From a virus, in IMG/VR virus record IMGVR_UViG_3300042386_000397, positions 1-34,138 of that record: DNA of 34,138 bases; one strand, 5' to 3'. The notes under the pieces were generated by a model. The model saw only the letters and a program-made list of their open reading frames with translations, did not search any database and was not told the origin of the DNA. The translations under genes were made by a program, and so were the position numbers. Shown here piece by piece: positions 21,311 through 29,849 of this stretch (its first letter is position 1; every line of letters begins with the position of its first letter).

Positions 21311-22573
21311 TTAAGACTTAGGTTTAATAGACCATCCACTTGGGGCAGCAGCTGGAGCACCTGTTTGTGGTTGCTTAGACTTTAAGAACTCATCCAATGA
21401 AAGAGGCTGTAGCCCTTGTGTAGTACGAACCCAGTTTGAATAGTGATTCTCAATCTTATTCAAGTTCTTTTGAAGTTCTGCTTTAGATTGTCCTAACTCT
21501 AAAGATCCTACAGTTGCTTGTAAGGCTTGAAGTTCCTGTACAGCAACCTGACCTAGAGCACCACCTGTAGGACTGGCATCACGCATCTGTTGCAATCTAT
21601 CAAAGCCTAAGTTAGCTTTAAGAGTTACTAAACGCTGTTGTAAATCATAAGCGGTTGTACCGGGAACAAATGAAGAACCCTTACCAACAACACCTGTAGT
21701 CATACCTGTAACAAGACCTTCAGCAGACTGTACATCAGAAATAACCTTAGAAGCATGATTAACAGCAGCTTTCTTAGCTTCTTCCTTTTTATCTTCCTTA
21801 TCTGTCTGCTTAGATCTTAGATCTGCTAAGCGTTGTTCAGCAAGTTCTCTTTGAACACCTGTTAGAGCCGACCTAGAAGAGGCACTAAAAGCAGCCATTT
21901 GTTGTTTAAACTCTTGGTCACGTTGCTTTTCAATAGCCCGTTGCTCAGCCTTCTCACGCTCTAGTTCAGCTTTAGCAATACGATTAGCTTCTGCTGTAGA
22001 CCTACGTTCTAATGTTTTAAACATGTCATCAGGCTTACCATACTTACGTACAATATTTTCAACAGCTTTATCATCAGCGTCAGGAGGTAAGGCAGCTAGT
22101 TCAGCACGTAACTGTTCATCCTTAGCTTCACCACTGAGTATTTTACCTTGTTCAGCTAAATACTTAGCAGCTTGAGCTTCTTGTGTCAGTGTTTGAGCTT
22201 TCTGTGTAGTTGTCTTAGCTTGCTCTAACTCCATAGCCTGAGCTTGCTGCATTACACGCATACCCAATTCAGGATTAGTGGACTGTAAAGCCTGAGCCAT
22301 CTGCTTCAAACCTTCAGGTGTATTAGTATCAAACTGTGAAGCCAACTGACGAAGCATAGTAGCTTGACGCACTGCAGGGTCTTGTACATCCACTCCAAAA
22401 GCACCAGCTAAGCCACGACCTAAGTTAGCACCGCCTTTGTAAGCCATCGAGCCAAGTTGCTGGTCAGGAGTCAACTGAGCAAACTGCACAGCTCTAGCTT
22501 GAGTTGCTTGTTGTTGCATTTCCTCAGGAGTACCCATGCCTCCAAACAAACCTTGAATTGATTGTATAGCCAT
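21311..22573 (-). CDS. Putative ejection / internal virion protein, coiled-coil
   Basis: The 420-residue protein is Gln/Ala/Glu-rich with long coiled coil (QQAQAMELEQAKTTTQKAQT, AKAELEREKAEQRAIEKQRD). It starts MAIQSIQGLFGGMGTPEEMQ and carries a C-terminal SLDEFLKSKQPQ region. No catalytic motif is visible. It is flanked by the two other candidate ejection genes with gaps of 10-14 bases, implying one operon. Function is inferred from context. Confidence 0.6.
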   Translation of the reverse strand: MAIQSIQGLFGGMGTPEEMQQQATQARAVQFAQLTPDQQLGSMAYKGGANLGRGLAGAFGVDVQDPAVRQATMLRQLASQFDTNTPEGLKQMAQALQSTNPELGMRVMQQAQAMELEQAKTTTQKAQTLTQEAQAAKYLAEQGKILSGEAKDEQLRAELAALPPDADDKAVENIVRKYGKPDDMFKTLERRSTAEANRIAKAELEREKAEQRAIEKQRDQEFKQQMAAFSASSRSALTGVQRELAEQRLADLRSKQTDKEDKKEEAKKAAVNHASKVISDVQSAEGLVTGMTTGVVGKGSSFVPGTTAYDLQQRLVTLKANLGFDRLQQMRDASPTGGALGQVAVQELQALQATVGSLELGQSKAELQKNLNKIENHYSNWVRTTQGLQPLSLDEFLKSKQPQTGAPAAAPSGWSIKPKS

Positions 22574-22583
22574 TATTTATTCC

Positions 22584-23594
22584 TTAACCTTGTTGGAAGT
22601 ATGGGTTAATAACAGCATTGTAATTAACACCACCAGTATTACCACCACCTGTTAAACCTGCAATGAGTTGACTAATAGGATCTGTTAAGCCAGCTACAGT
22701 ACCTTGCAAAGCTGCACGTTGAGCTTGGTTAGCAGTTGACTGTCCTGCTGCATATTGGTTAGCTGCTGCTTGAGCTGAAGCAGCTCCTGCTGAGCCTAAA
22801 GCTGAACCTTGAGTCAAAGCATTCAGACCTTGATTCTCTAAGTTTATAGCTTGTTGAGCATAATTAGTGTACGGAGCAAGAGCCTGTGTTTGTAATCCAA
22901 AACCTTGACCTGCTAAGTTCAATCCACCAGTCATCAATCCTTGACCGAATGTAGCTTGTTGTTGACCAGCAATCTGAGCCTGAGCAGCCAACTGAGCATC
23001 TTGCTGAGCTTGAGCATTGTAGTATGCAGCCATCTGAGGATTAGTAGCTTGCAAGCCGGGAGCACCTGCAGTGTAGCCTGACATTGTTCCACCAGTGGCT
23101 AGACCTAAACGACCTTGCTGTTGCTGCTGGTTAGTCAAGTTAGCCAATGCTTGTTCACGACCGGGAGCTAATAGTTGTTGCTGCTGAGTCAAGTATTGCT
23201 GAGCTTGTGCTTGAGGTGTCTGAGCTACGTAGCCTTGACCTAAATTAAACAACCCTTGAGCTGCAGTATTAACATTAGGCTGGAATGCCTGTACAGCTTG
23301 AGCCTGACCTAAACCAGTACCAGCTAAGCCCATCAAACTTTCACGAGCTGCAGCTACGTCAGGAGCTACTTGGTAGCCAGCACCTGTTAGTTGTCCAGTT
23401 GTAGGGTCATACTGAAAGCCTGATTTACCAAACCTTGTAGTAACTCCTACAGGTCTGAATTGAGCCATCTGTGCAGCTGTCTGAGCTGATGATGCAGCGT
23501 TACCAGCTGCTTGGTTAGCTGCATAATTAGTGCCTAAAGAACCTATGGCACTAGCACCAAGGTTCCCTAGTAAAGTTGTGTAATCAATAGCCAT
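22584..23594 (-). CDS. Gln/Ala/Gly-rich virion protein
   Basis: The 336-residue protein is low in charge and very rich in Ala, Gln and Gly (TNYAANQAAGNAASSAQTAA, TPQAQAQQYLTQQQQLLAPG). It contains the more specific segment VTTRFGKSGFQYDPTTGQLT near residue 50, which I recall from structural proteins of environmental podophages. The start MAIDYTTLLGNLGASAIGSL resembles the amphipathic starts of ejection proteins. It is probably in the virion; no enzyme motif is visible. Confidence 0.6.
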   Translation of the reverse strand: MAIDYTTLLGNLGASAIGSLGTNYAANQAAGNAASSAQTAAQMAQFRPVGVTTRFGKSGFQYDPTTGQLTGAGYQVAPDVAAARESLMGLAGTGLGQAQAVQAFQPNVNTAAQGLFNLGQGYVAQTPQAQAQQYLTQQQQLLAPGREQALANLTNQQQQQGRLGLATGGTMSGYTAGAPGLQATNPQMAAYYNAQAQQDAQLAAQAQIAGQQQATFGQGLMTGGLNLAGQGFGLQTQALAPYTNYAQQAINLENQGLNALTQGSALGSAGAASAQAAANQYAAGQSTANQAQRAALQGTVAGLTDPISQLIAGLTGGGNTGGVNYNAVINPYFQQG

Positions 23595-23595
23595 A

Positions 23596-23826
23596 TTAGT
23601 ATGTGCCTCCGTCCACGGTTGCTGTAAATGTTCCTGAAACTGTTAAGTTAACAGCTGTAATAGTTCCAGTGAATGTTGGGTTAGCCTTATCAGCTTTAGA
23701 GTTAACTGCTGATTGAATAGCTGAAAACTCAGTATCAATCTCAGTGCCCTTTACAAGCTTACTTGGGTTTCCTGTAGACAATGAGTCTTTGATTGCAAAA
23801 TCTGTACTCTTGGTGTAATTACTCAC
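23596..23826 (-). CDS. Small tail-associated protein, 76 residues
   Basis: The product reads MSNYTKSTDFAIKDSLSTGN, then KLVKGTEIDTEFSAIQSAVN and a beta-rich Thr-rich end (FTGTITAVNLTVSGTFTATV). This matches a module I know from the N-termini of phage tail fibre and collar proteins (FAxKDSLxxGxPxKxVKGTEIxTEF), here as a free-standing small protein. It lies between the tail protein and the Gln-rich virion protein genes, with a 13-base upstream gap and a 1-base downstream gap. Confidence 0.7.
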   Translation of the reverse strand: MSNYTKSTDFAIKDSLSTGNPSKLVKGTEIDTEFSAIQSAVNSKADKANPTFTGTITAVNLTVSGTFTATVDGGTY

Positions 23827-23839
23827 ATTAATCTCCTAG

Positions 23840-25381
23840 TTATCTGATACGTCCAGCTTTGACATAGCAGTCAAGCTTTTGTAATGAAATCTCAAAACCA
23901 TTAACATCTAATTCCATGCCAATCTGTAAGACATTACCTGAACCACTTGCTTGAATCTTCTGGTTATCAAATACAATACCTGCAGTGTATTCACCAATGT
24001 TATATTCAGCAATACCATACTCAGCTATTGATGAACTACCTAATGCAATGGTTCTAGACTGGTATGCAGCACTGTAATCAAAGCCATACTTAATAAATAC
24101 TGTAGCTGAGTTACCACCAATGAATGTTAAGTTAATCTTCTTTAACATCTTCAAAGCTGTAGGGCTACCAAAGTCAAAGTAGTTAGTATAGTATTGTACT
24201 CTATAAGTCTCAGCACTGTCAAGGTTTGTATTGTATTTACCAATAAAACCATCTTGTCCTAGCAATAAATCTTTATTACGAGTGTAGAAGAAAGCTCTAG
24301 GAGTAATGTTATTCCACGTTGTAGTCTTAGCTGCACCATTCTGAAGCTGTCCTCGCATATCAAAGCAATAGACAGTATTAACAGTGGGTAAAGACAATAG
24401 GTAGAAGGCATCCTTGTCTGAATATACAGCCTTAATATTAATTGCAGTCTCAGAAGATAAATCCTCTACCAAAGCATCCTTAACATTCAAGCTTAACTCT
24501 CTCATTGGAGCTGATTTCTCTTGAATGGTACGCATTAATGAACGTACACCTGTATCTGATAGAAAGACAATATCACTACCAGTCTTAACTACGGAGTCTC
24601 TGGCAAAGCATCCAATACCTGTTATAGAATCAGATAATGTAATGTTATTAGGGTCTGTAGCATTGGAATATATCAATATCTGTCTACGACCAAAGATAAT
24701 TAAGAAACCATTGTGTGCTGCCAGTGCTGTAATCTCATCAGCTCCTGCGGGCCATACCTGAGATACATCCAATGTACCAGCTGTACCTGTACTTAATACA
24801 TGACCTGCTAAGAGGTCTGAGAACTGTACAATACTCTTATTGGTTGCATTGTTAGCACTCCATGTACGACCATAGGCACTGATAACACAGTTATTACTTG
24901 TTACTGTAGCTACATAGCCAGTCTTCTCAGAGATACGTTTATAAGTAGTTGAACTGGTTGCTGGGTCAAACACCAAAGGATTATGTCCAGCTTGGTACAG
25001 GTATAAGCATCCATTCAACGGAGCCATCTGCCAGTGGTCAACTGTAATGGTAGGGGCTGTACCACCACCTCCGTAGGTTAACTCAGACAGTGTTGTACCT
25101 ACTAACTTAAATAGTTTGTTGTTACCAGCAGCTACAATGTAAGAGTTACCAGCGTTATCAATTAACTCACCAATAGCTTTTACATAGAAGCCTGTTAAAG
25201 CTGCCAAGGAAGAGTGAGCTGCTGACCATCCCTTCCTAGCACCAATACGTCCGAACCTGTCAATGACACAGTTCTGAGCAACAGTTGCAAACCCATTATC
25301 TAGATTGACAGATGAGTCTTGCAAGTTCAGTCCCATGAAGCCGGGAGCTTGAACTGTTGTTGTTAGCAGTTGTTCAGCCAT
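23840..25381 (-). CDS. Tail hub / stabilization protein, predicted beta-propeller
   Basis: The 513-residue beta-rich protein has an N-terminal segment (FMGLNLQDSSVNLDNGFATV, AQNCVIDRFGRIGARKGWSA) typical of podophage tail nozzle or DNA-stabilization proteins. Repeated blade-like strands follow (FLIIFGRRQILIYSNATDPN, DIVFLSDTGVRSLMRTIQEK). P22 gp10 (472 residues) and T7 gp12 hold comparable positions after the adaptor. It probably closes the tail channel. Identity is from fold impression and gene order. Confidence 0.7.
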   Translation of the reverse strand: MAEQLLTTTVQAPGFMGLNLQDSSVNLDNGFATVAQNCVIDRFGRIGARKGWSAAHSSLAALTGFYVKAIGELIDNAGNSYIVAAGNNKLFKLVGTTLSELTYGGGGTAPTITVDHWQMAPLNGCLYLYQAGHNPLVFDPATSSTTYKRISEKTGYVATVTSNNCVISAYGRTWSANNATNKSIVQFSDLLAGHVLSTGTAGTLDVSQVWPAGADEITALAAHNGFLIIFGRRQILIYSNATDPNNITLSDSITGIGCFARDSVVKTGSDIVFLSDTGVRSLMRTIQEKSAPMRELSLNVKDALVEDLSSETAINIKAVYSDKDAFYLLSLPTVNTVYCFDMRGQLQNGAAKTTTWNNITPRAFFYTRNKDLLLGQDGFIGKYNTNLDSAETYRVQYYTNYFDFGSPTALKMLKKINLTFIGGNSATVFIKYGFDYSAAYQSRTIALGSSSIAEYGIAEYNIGEYTAGIVFDNQKIQASGSGNVLQIGMELDVNGFEISLQKLDCYVKAGRIR

Positions 25382-26032
25382 TTACACAGCACTCCAAACT
25401 ACTGAGTCTTCATAACGATTTCTCTCCAAGGCAATAGCGTCTGCCAAGGCTAATCTGTACATCAAGTAAGCTTCAGATGATGTTACACCTGAGTCTTCAC
25501 CTCGCTCAGCAATAGCTTTAGAGTATGCCAACAGAGGAGGCAAGTGAGAGGGTATTAAGAGAGTATCTGAGTCATTCACTAGATCCACTGTAGGGATAGT
25601 CAGCTCAAACCTCAATGAATATACACCATTAGGATTAGGGTATAAATCTACCTTAGTATCACCGTTACTGTCTACACCATTATAAGCATAGTATGTAGGT
25701 GATGCTGGTGTTGATGTACCTAAGTAGTACATACGGTTAAGCCAGTCACGATTAACTGGTCGCATTGAGAAGTCATCAGTGTCGTTAAGTACATCACTGG
25801 TGGTGAATCTTTGACCTGAACCTGTGAGAGTATAGTTACGAGTGTTAGCTACTGTGGTAACTACAATGGTATTGCTTAAAGCATTCCAGTCATGGGAATC
25901 TTCAATCTCACGCTTAGAGTCATTAATCCAGATACCTACAAGCCTAGAATAATCAGTATCATTTACAGCAGTAACAGTAGGCTCACGCAAGCGTCTGAGC
26001 ACATTGTTCACAACGTCTAAATACGTAGCCAT
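25382..26032 (-). CDS. Head-tail adaptor (tail tubular A / gatekeeper-like)
   Basis: The 216-residue protein begins MATYLDVVNNVLRRLREPTV. It has the segment IWINDSKREIEDSHDWNALS, a helical adaptor pattern, and a beta insertion (KVDLYPNPNGVYSLRFELTI) before a final helical part (LPPLLAYSKAIAERGEDSGV). It resembles T7 gp11 / P22 gp4-type proteins that form the ring under the portal. It is adjacent to the tail hub gene, starting the tail module. The stop abuts the next ATG directly. Confidence 0.7.
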   Translation of the reverse strand: MATYLDVVNNVLRRLREPTVTAVNDTDYSRLVGIWINDSKREIEDSHDWNALSNTIVVTTVANTRNYTLTGSGQRFTTSDVLNDTDDFSMRPVNRDWLNRMYYLGTSTPASPTYYAYNGVDSNGDTKVDLYPNPNGVYSLRFELTIPTVDLVNDSDTLLIPSHLPPLLAYSKAIAERGEDSGVTSSEAYLMYRLALADAIALERNRYEDSVVWSAV

Positions 26033-26043
26033 TTATATGTCCT

Positions 26044-26232
26044 TTACTTCTTATTTCTACCAGTTTTTCTCTTAGCTCTATCAGCTTCACTCATGGCAAT
26101 AGCAACTGCTTGGTCACGAGACTTCACCACAGGGCCACCCTTACCACTGTGGAGAGTACCACTTTTATACTCACCCATAACCTTCTTCATCTTGTTCTTA
26201 GCTGTTCTCTGACCACGTGTAGGCATATTCAT
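26044..26232 (-). CDS. Small basic phage protein (DUF6496-like)
   Basis: The 62-residue very basic protein has KKVMGEYKSGTLHSGKGGPV and KSRDQAVAIAMSEADRAKRK. I recognise this as the common small phage family with the pattern VMxEYKxGxLxSGxGxxVxxxxQAIAIALSEA (DUF6496-like). The function is not established. Its location between adaptor and decoration-like genes suggests expression with virion genes. Confidence 0.78.
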   Translation of the reverse strand: MNMPTRGQRTAKNKMKKVMGEYKSGTLHSGKGGPVVKSRDQAVAIAMSEADRAKRKTGRNKK

Positions 26233-26248
26233 GATATTATTCCCTCTA

Positions 26249-26521
26249 TCAATAAAAGATTTTAACTGTAATAGTGCCTGACGTAAAAGCTGTTACATTA
26301 GCTCGTATATAAGGTGTGGGAGATGTAAGCGTTACAATACCATCAGCTGTCAAAGCTGTAGCTACTGTAGCCCACGTTGTACCATCTACAGAGCCTTGAA
26401 CAGCTACTGTACCAATAGTAATACCTGAAACCTGTACATGAGCTGGTACTGCACCGTCTGTACGAATTCCAAGTGAAGCACCTGTGGCAGATACGCCACT
26501 TAAAAGAGTTGCCAATGCCAT
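26249..26521 (-). CDS. Putative decoration / Ig-like beta-sandwich protein
   Basis: The 90-residue protein is almost all beta strand with small residues (AHVQVSGITIGTVAVQGSVD, TTWATVATALTADGIVTLTS) and ends IRANVTAFTSGTITVKIFY. This pattern is typical of phage surface decoration or head-fibre domains that bind saccharides or the capsid surface. No cysteines or charged catalytic residues stand out. The role is inferred from fold and location. Confidence 0.6.
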   Translation of the reverse strand: MALATLLSGVSATGASLGIRTDGAVPAHVQVSGITIGTVAVQGSVDGTTWATVATALTADGIVTLTSPTPYIRANVTAFTSGTITVKIFY

Positions 26522-26523
26522 AG

Positions 26524-26760
26524 TTATTTTACTCCATTAAATCTGTTGTCAATAGCTAACCAAATAGCCCCGAAGAAAGCACCTATAATAATGATAGGTT
26601 TCACAGCTTTAGCGATCCACTCAAGCACTAGGAAAGCACCTGAGGCAGCGTTAAAGGCTTTGATTACATCTTGTGTATTCTTCTCTATGTTGTCTACTTT
26701 GGACTCTACAGCCAGTAAACGCTCATAGATGTGTTCGTGAGTGACTGGCTCGTCTACCAT
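26524..26760 (-). CDS. Coiled-coil plus membrane-span protein, second holin-like candidate
   Basis: The 78-residue protein has an N-terminal coiled coil (HEHIYERLLAVESKVDNIEK) and one membrane segment near the C-terminus (PIIIIGAFFGAIWLAI) with a basic end. This plan is shared with hemolysin XhlA-like holins and with small phage membrane proteins I recall as VTHxxIYERLLAVExKVD. It lies far from the endolysin, within tail genes, so a holin role is less certain than for the protein at 18275-18817. Confidence 0.6.
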   Translation of the reverse strand: MVDEPVTHEHIYERLLAVESKVDNIEKNTQDVIKAFNAASGAFLVLEWIAKAVKPIIIIGAFFGAIWLAIDNRFNGVK

Positions 26761-26762
26761 GG

Positions 26763-27065
26763 TTACTCAGCAGCCCAAGGTGTGCCAGTAGCAGTAACAG
26801 GATTCTTCTGCAAAGCAATATTAGCTGCCAGAGCATCTTCTGTGGCTTGTTTATCAACTGTTTCCCACACCCAATTCAATACTTCTGCTTCAGTAACTGA
26901 GGCGTATGGGATTGTGGGTGTTCCTGCTTGCCAAGATGCTGTGGAGTAGATGGAAGCCGTGTAGTCTCCATCAACCGCAGTTGCAGTCCAGTGGGCTGTA
27001 GAAATGAAACCATCTGCGGTGAGATAGTCAGTCTGGGTAATTTTCCAAGTAGTTGAGATAGTCAT
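26763..27065 (-). CDS. Small conserved protein near the tail fibre (DUF7936-like)
   Basis: The 100-residue protein begins MTISTTWKITQTDYLTADGF with a beta-rich domain (AHWTATAVDGDYTASIYSTA). The helix EVLNWVWETVDKQATEDALA and the tail NPVTATGTPWAAE follow. I recognise this as a small family that commonly follows phage tail fibre genes (DUF7936-like from memory). It may assist fibre folding or attachment; that role is inferred from neighbours only. It is separated from the fibre gene by 12 bases. Confidence 0.7.
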   Translation of the reverse strand: MTISTTWKITQTDYLTADGFISTAHWTATAVDGDYTASIYSTASWQAGTPTIPYASVTEAEVLNWVWETVDKQATEDALAANIALQKNPVTATGTPWAAE

Positions 27066-27077
27066 GATATTTTCCTT

Positions 27078-29849
27078 TTAAAGATTAGCGGCATCAAGTC
27101 GTGCCTTGAGTGATTCAATGATTGCTTGTTGTTCTTGGATTGCGGCAGTCAATGTCGCTACTAAGAATGATGTGTCAATACCTTGAGGCTTAATGTTTCC
27201 ATTGGCATCTAGCGCATCTTTTGTACCAGTAACGGCTTCAGGAACTATGGCTTGTAATTCATGAGCAATAAAGCCTTGCGATTCTTCGCCTGTTTCTTTC
27301 CAAGTATAAGTGACTGGTTTAAGTGCAGATACTTTAGCTAATGCCCCAACCATAGGCAAAACATTTTCTTTTAGTCTGTAATCTGAAGTGGTTGAATATG
27401 TTGTTCCACCGCTATTAACTTGAATAAAACCTACTTGACTTCCCGTAGCGTTTCTAAAATCAAACGCATAACTAGAATTAACCGATACTTGTACTTCGCA
27501 AACATCTGCACCCGAAGTTCCTTTAGCAACAAATCTAGCGTTTGTGTTTCCTGAGACTGCTGTTGTTGTGCCAATGGCAAATAAGCCATTTGACGATATT
27601 CTGGCTCGTTCTGCGTTGTTAGTGCCCAATATTAATGGTGAATTTGAATATGAGTAAACTCCAACAAGACCACCAATAGCATACAAAAGAAGTTCTTCAC
27701 CACCAGAAGCACGAATAGACTGAAAAATTTCTGCATTTCCGTTGGCAAGACTTAAGGCAGTATTACTGTTTCCAGCAATTCCAAGCGTAGTAGTTCCGAC
27801 TAACAATCGTGAACTTGCATCCAGAGTCATCGCCTGAGTAAAGGAGATAGTGTTCCCTGCTGTGCCTGATGCGGCTGTGTACCACCTAAAACCGCCATTA
27901 TATAAATCATGTCTACAAGCGGCTAAACTAGCTTTATATACATAAGAACCACCAGAATTAAGAAATCCGTTTTGAATTAAACCAAAATCAGTATTACTTA
28001 TATTAAACAAAGAACCCGCAGAAAATTCTAATGCTCTCGTTGACAATGGCGTATACCAAGCACTCGGAGTAACTCCCAAGCCTAGATTGCCTGAGGAGTC
28101 GAGTCGCATGACTTCTGTCCCTGCACTTTGAAAACGATATGACCTCCCAGTGCCATAGATATTAAAGTTTAGAGATAAATCATTGTGGTTAAAAGAAACA
28201 ATCCCGTTGTTGCTAGTAGAGTTTTCTGCATTGGCAAAGCTAATGACACCAGTAGATGTTGTGCCACTTCGTATTGTCATACCTGTATTGCCCGATGAAG
28301 CAATTACCAAGTTTCTTGCGTCTGTGGCATATGAACTAGGCGAACTTGTACCAATACCCAACCCTGTTGAGGTAAATCGACCTACTTCAGCATTGGAAAT
28401 TTGAAAAACCAAGTTAGTTGGTGCTAGGGTCAGCATTGTGTTTTGCGAACCATCTAGGAAATTTATTCCATTTCCACTTCCTGATTGCAAATATAAATTG
28501 TTGTCTGATGACCTTCCAAATATAGTAGCCGTACCAGCCGAGGGGAGTGTAGTACCACCAAAAGCCAATCTAGGTGTCGTTGCAGTAGTCCCATCAAATG
28601 TCAATAAAGACCCAGTAGCCAATGCACTAGAACTAGATGCATACACCACACCATTAGCTGTGAATGATGTTAGGTTTGTACCGCCATTAGCAGTAGGTAA
28701 AGTTCCTGTCACTCCAGTTGTCAAGGGTAGGCCAGTTAAGTTTGTAGCAGTACCGCTAGATGGAGTTCCAAGCACACCACCATTGACCAAAGGTGCGCCA
28801 GAAGAGCCTACATTGACCGCTAGAGCCGTTGCCACACCAGTTCCCAAGCCTGATACACCTGTAGCAATAGGAAGACCTGTAGCGTTCGTTAAGGTTGCGC
28901 TAGTAGGTGTTCCAAGGATAGGTGTGACTAAGGTAGGAGAAGTAGCAAATACTGCTGACCCTGTGCCTGTTTCGTCTGTCAAAGCACCCAAAAGGTTAGC
29001 AGAACTAAATGAACCCAAAGAGGTAGCATTGCCAACAGAAGTGACTGCACCTGTTAAGTTAGCGTTAGTAGTGACATTACCCGCAGTCAGACCTGAAGCA
29101 GTGCCTGTGATGTTTGTGCCTACCAAGGCTGATGGAGTACCTAAAGCAGGAGTTACCAAAGTGGGGCTATTGGCAAACACCAAAGCACCTGATCCTGTTT
29201 CATCTGTAACGGCAGAAGCCAAGTTAGCAGATGATGGTGTACCCAAGAATGTAGCTACACCAGTTCCCAATGAAGTGATTCCTGTACCCCCATTAGCCAC
29301 AGGAAGAGTACCTGTCACACCAGTACTTAGAGGCAGACCAGTTAAGTTAGTAGCTACACCTGACGCTGGAGTACCTAGTGCTGGAGTTACCAGTGTAGGT
29401 GAATTAGACAACACGACATTGCCAGTACCTGTAGAGGATGTAACACCAGTACCACCATTCGCTACAGGAAGAGTACCTGTAATGTCACCAGTTGAAATAC
29501 TAATGGCATCCCAAGTAGCATTAGTACCATCAGTTTGCAAGTACTTATTAGCATTGCTTGTTTGTGATGGTAACAAGTTATTCAATGCTGCTGTAGCTGT
29601 TGAAGCACCTGTACCACCATCTGCAATAGCCAAGTCAGTGATACCAGCAATAGAACCACCTGTGATGGCTACAGCATTAGCTTCTTGATTACCTAAGGAG
29701 CCTACAAGCTTAACAACAGCTGCACTGTTATCCTTGGTATAGATTTTCTTATCGGTAACGTTAACAGCTAACTCACCCTTAGTTAAATCACCTACAGCTG
29801 GGATTGCTGAGGCTGTACTGCTATTCTTTGTAATGATTGTGCTTGCCAT
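27078..29849 (-). CDS. Tail fibre/spike with C-terminal S74 self-cleaving chaperone
   Basis: The 923-residue receptor-binding protein starts with a virion-anchoring segment ([20 protein letters not shown]). A repetitive Gly/Thr-rich shaft (about 121-395) carries NGGTG and [12 protein letters not shown] repeats. A beta-rich region with [16 protein letters not shown]-type motifs comes next, then the peptidase S74 domain (from S822: [30 protein letters not shown], ending in a coiled coil). S74 domains trimerise the fibre and cleave themselves off at the Ser of S-D-x-R-x-K. Base use changes between the shaft and the C-terminal part. It determines host range. Confidence 0.93.
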   Translation of the reverse strand: MASTIITKNSSTASAIPAVGDLTKGELAVNVTDKKIYTKDNSAAVVKLVGSLGNQEANAVAITGGSIAGITDLAIADGGTGASTATAALNNLLPSQTSNANKYLQTDGTNATWDAISISTGDITGTLPVANGGTGVTSSTGTGNVVLSNSPTLVTPALGTPASGVATNLTGLPLSTGVTGTLPVANGGTGITSLGTGVATFLGTPSSANLASAVTDETGSGALVFANSPTLVTPALGTPSALVGTNITGTASGLTAGNVTTNANLTGAVTSVGNATSLGSFSSANLLGALTDETGTGSAVFATSPTLVTPILGTPTSATLTNATGLPIATGVSGLGTGVATALAVNVGSSGAPLVNGGVLGTPSSGTATNLTGLPLTTGVTGTLPTANGGTNLTSFTANGVVYASSSSALATGSLLTFDGTTATTPRLAFGGTTLPSAGTATIFGRSSDNNLYLQSGSGNGINFLDGSQNTMLTLAPTNLVFQISNAEVGRFTSTGLGIGTSSPSSYATDARNLVIASSGNTGMTIRSGTTSTGVISFANAENSTSNNGIVSFNHNDLSLNFNIYGTGRSYRFQSAGTEVMRLDSSGNLGLGVTPSAWYTPLSTRALEFSAGSLFNISNTDFGLIQNGFLNSGGSYVYKASLAACRHDLYNGGFRWYTAASGTAGNTISFTQAMTLDASSRLLVGTTTLGIAGNSNTALSLANGNAEIFQSIRASGGEELLLYAIGGLVGVYSYSNSPLILGTNNAERARISSNGLFAIGTTTAVSGNTNARFVAKGTSGADVCEVQVSVNSSYAFDFRNATGSQVGFIQVNSGGTTYSTTSDYRLKENVLPMVGALAKVSALKPVTYTWKETGEESQGFIAHELQAIVPEAVTGTKDALDANGNIKPQGIDTSFLVATLTAAIQEQQAIIESLKARLDAANL
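28665..29489 (-). repeat. Coding repeats in the tail-fibre shaft
   Basis: The encoded blocks [12 protein letters not shown] (residues 124-135 and 179-190, with a variant at 381-391) and [12 protein letters not shown] (150-161 and 228-239, variant at 304-315) recur with near-identical DNA. Related SSANLxxAxTDETG blocks lie between them. These repeats are likely recombination points for changing fibre length or tip. Confidence 0.8.

Noticed and set aside
28438-29688. Long plus-strand open frame of 416 codons opposite the tail fibre
   Set aside because: It is the antisense of the repetitive shaft; the Val/Pro-rich product mirrors Gly/Thr codons on the other strand, and there is no plausible ribosome site.
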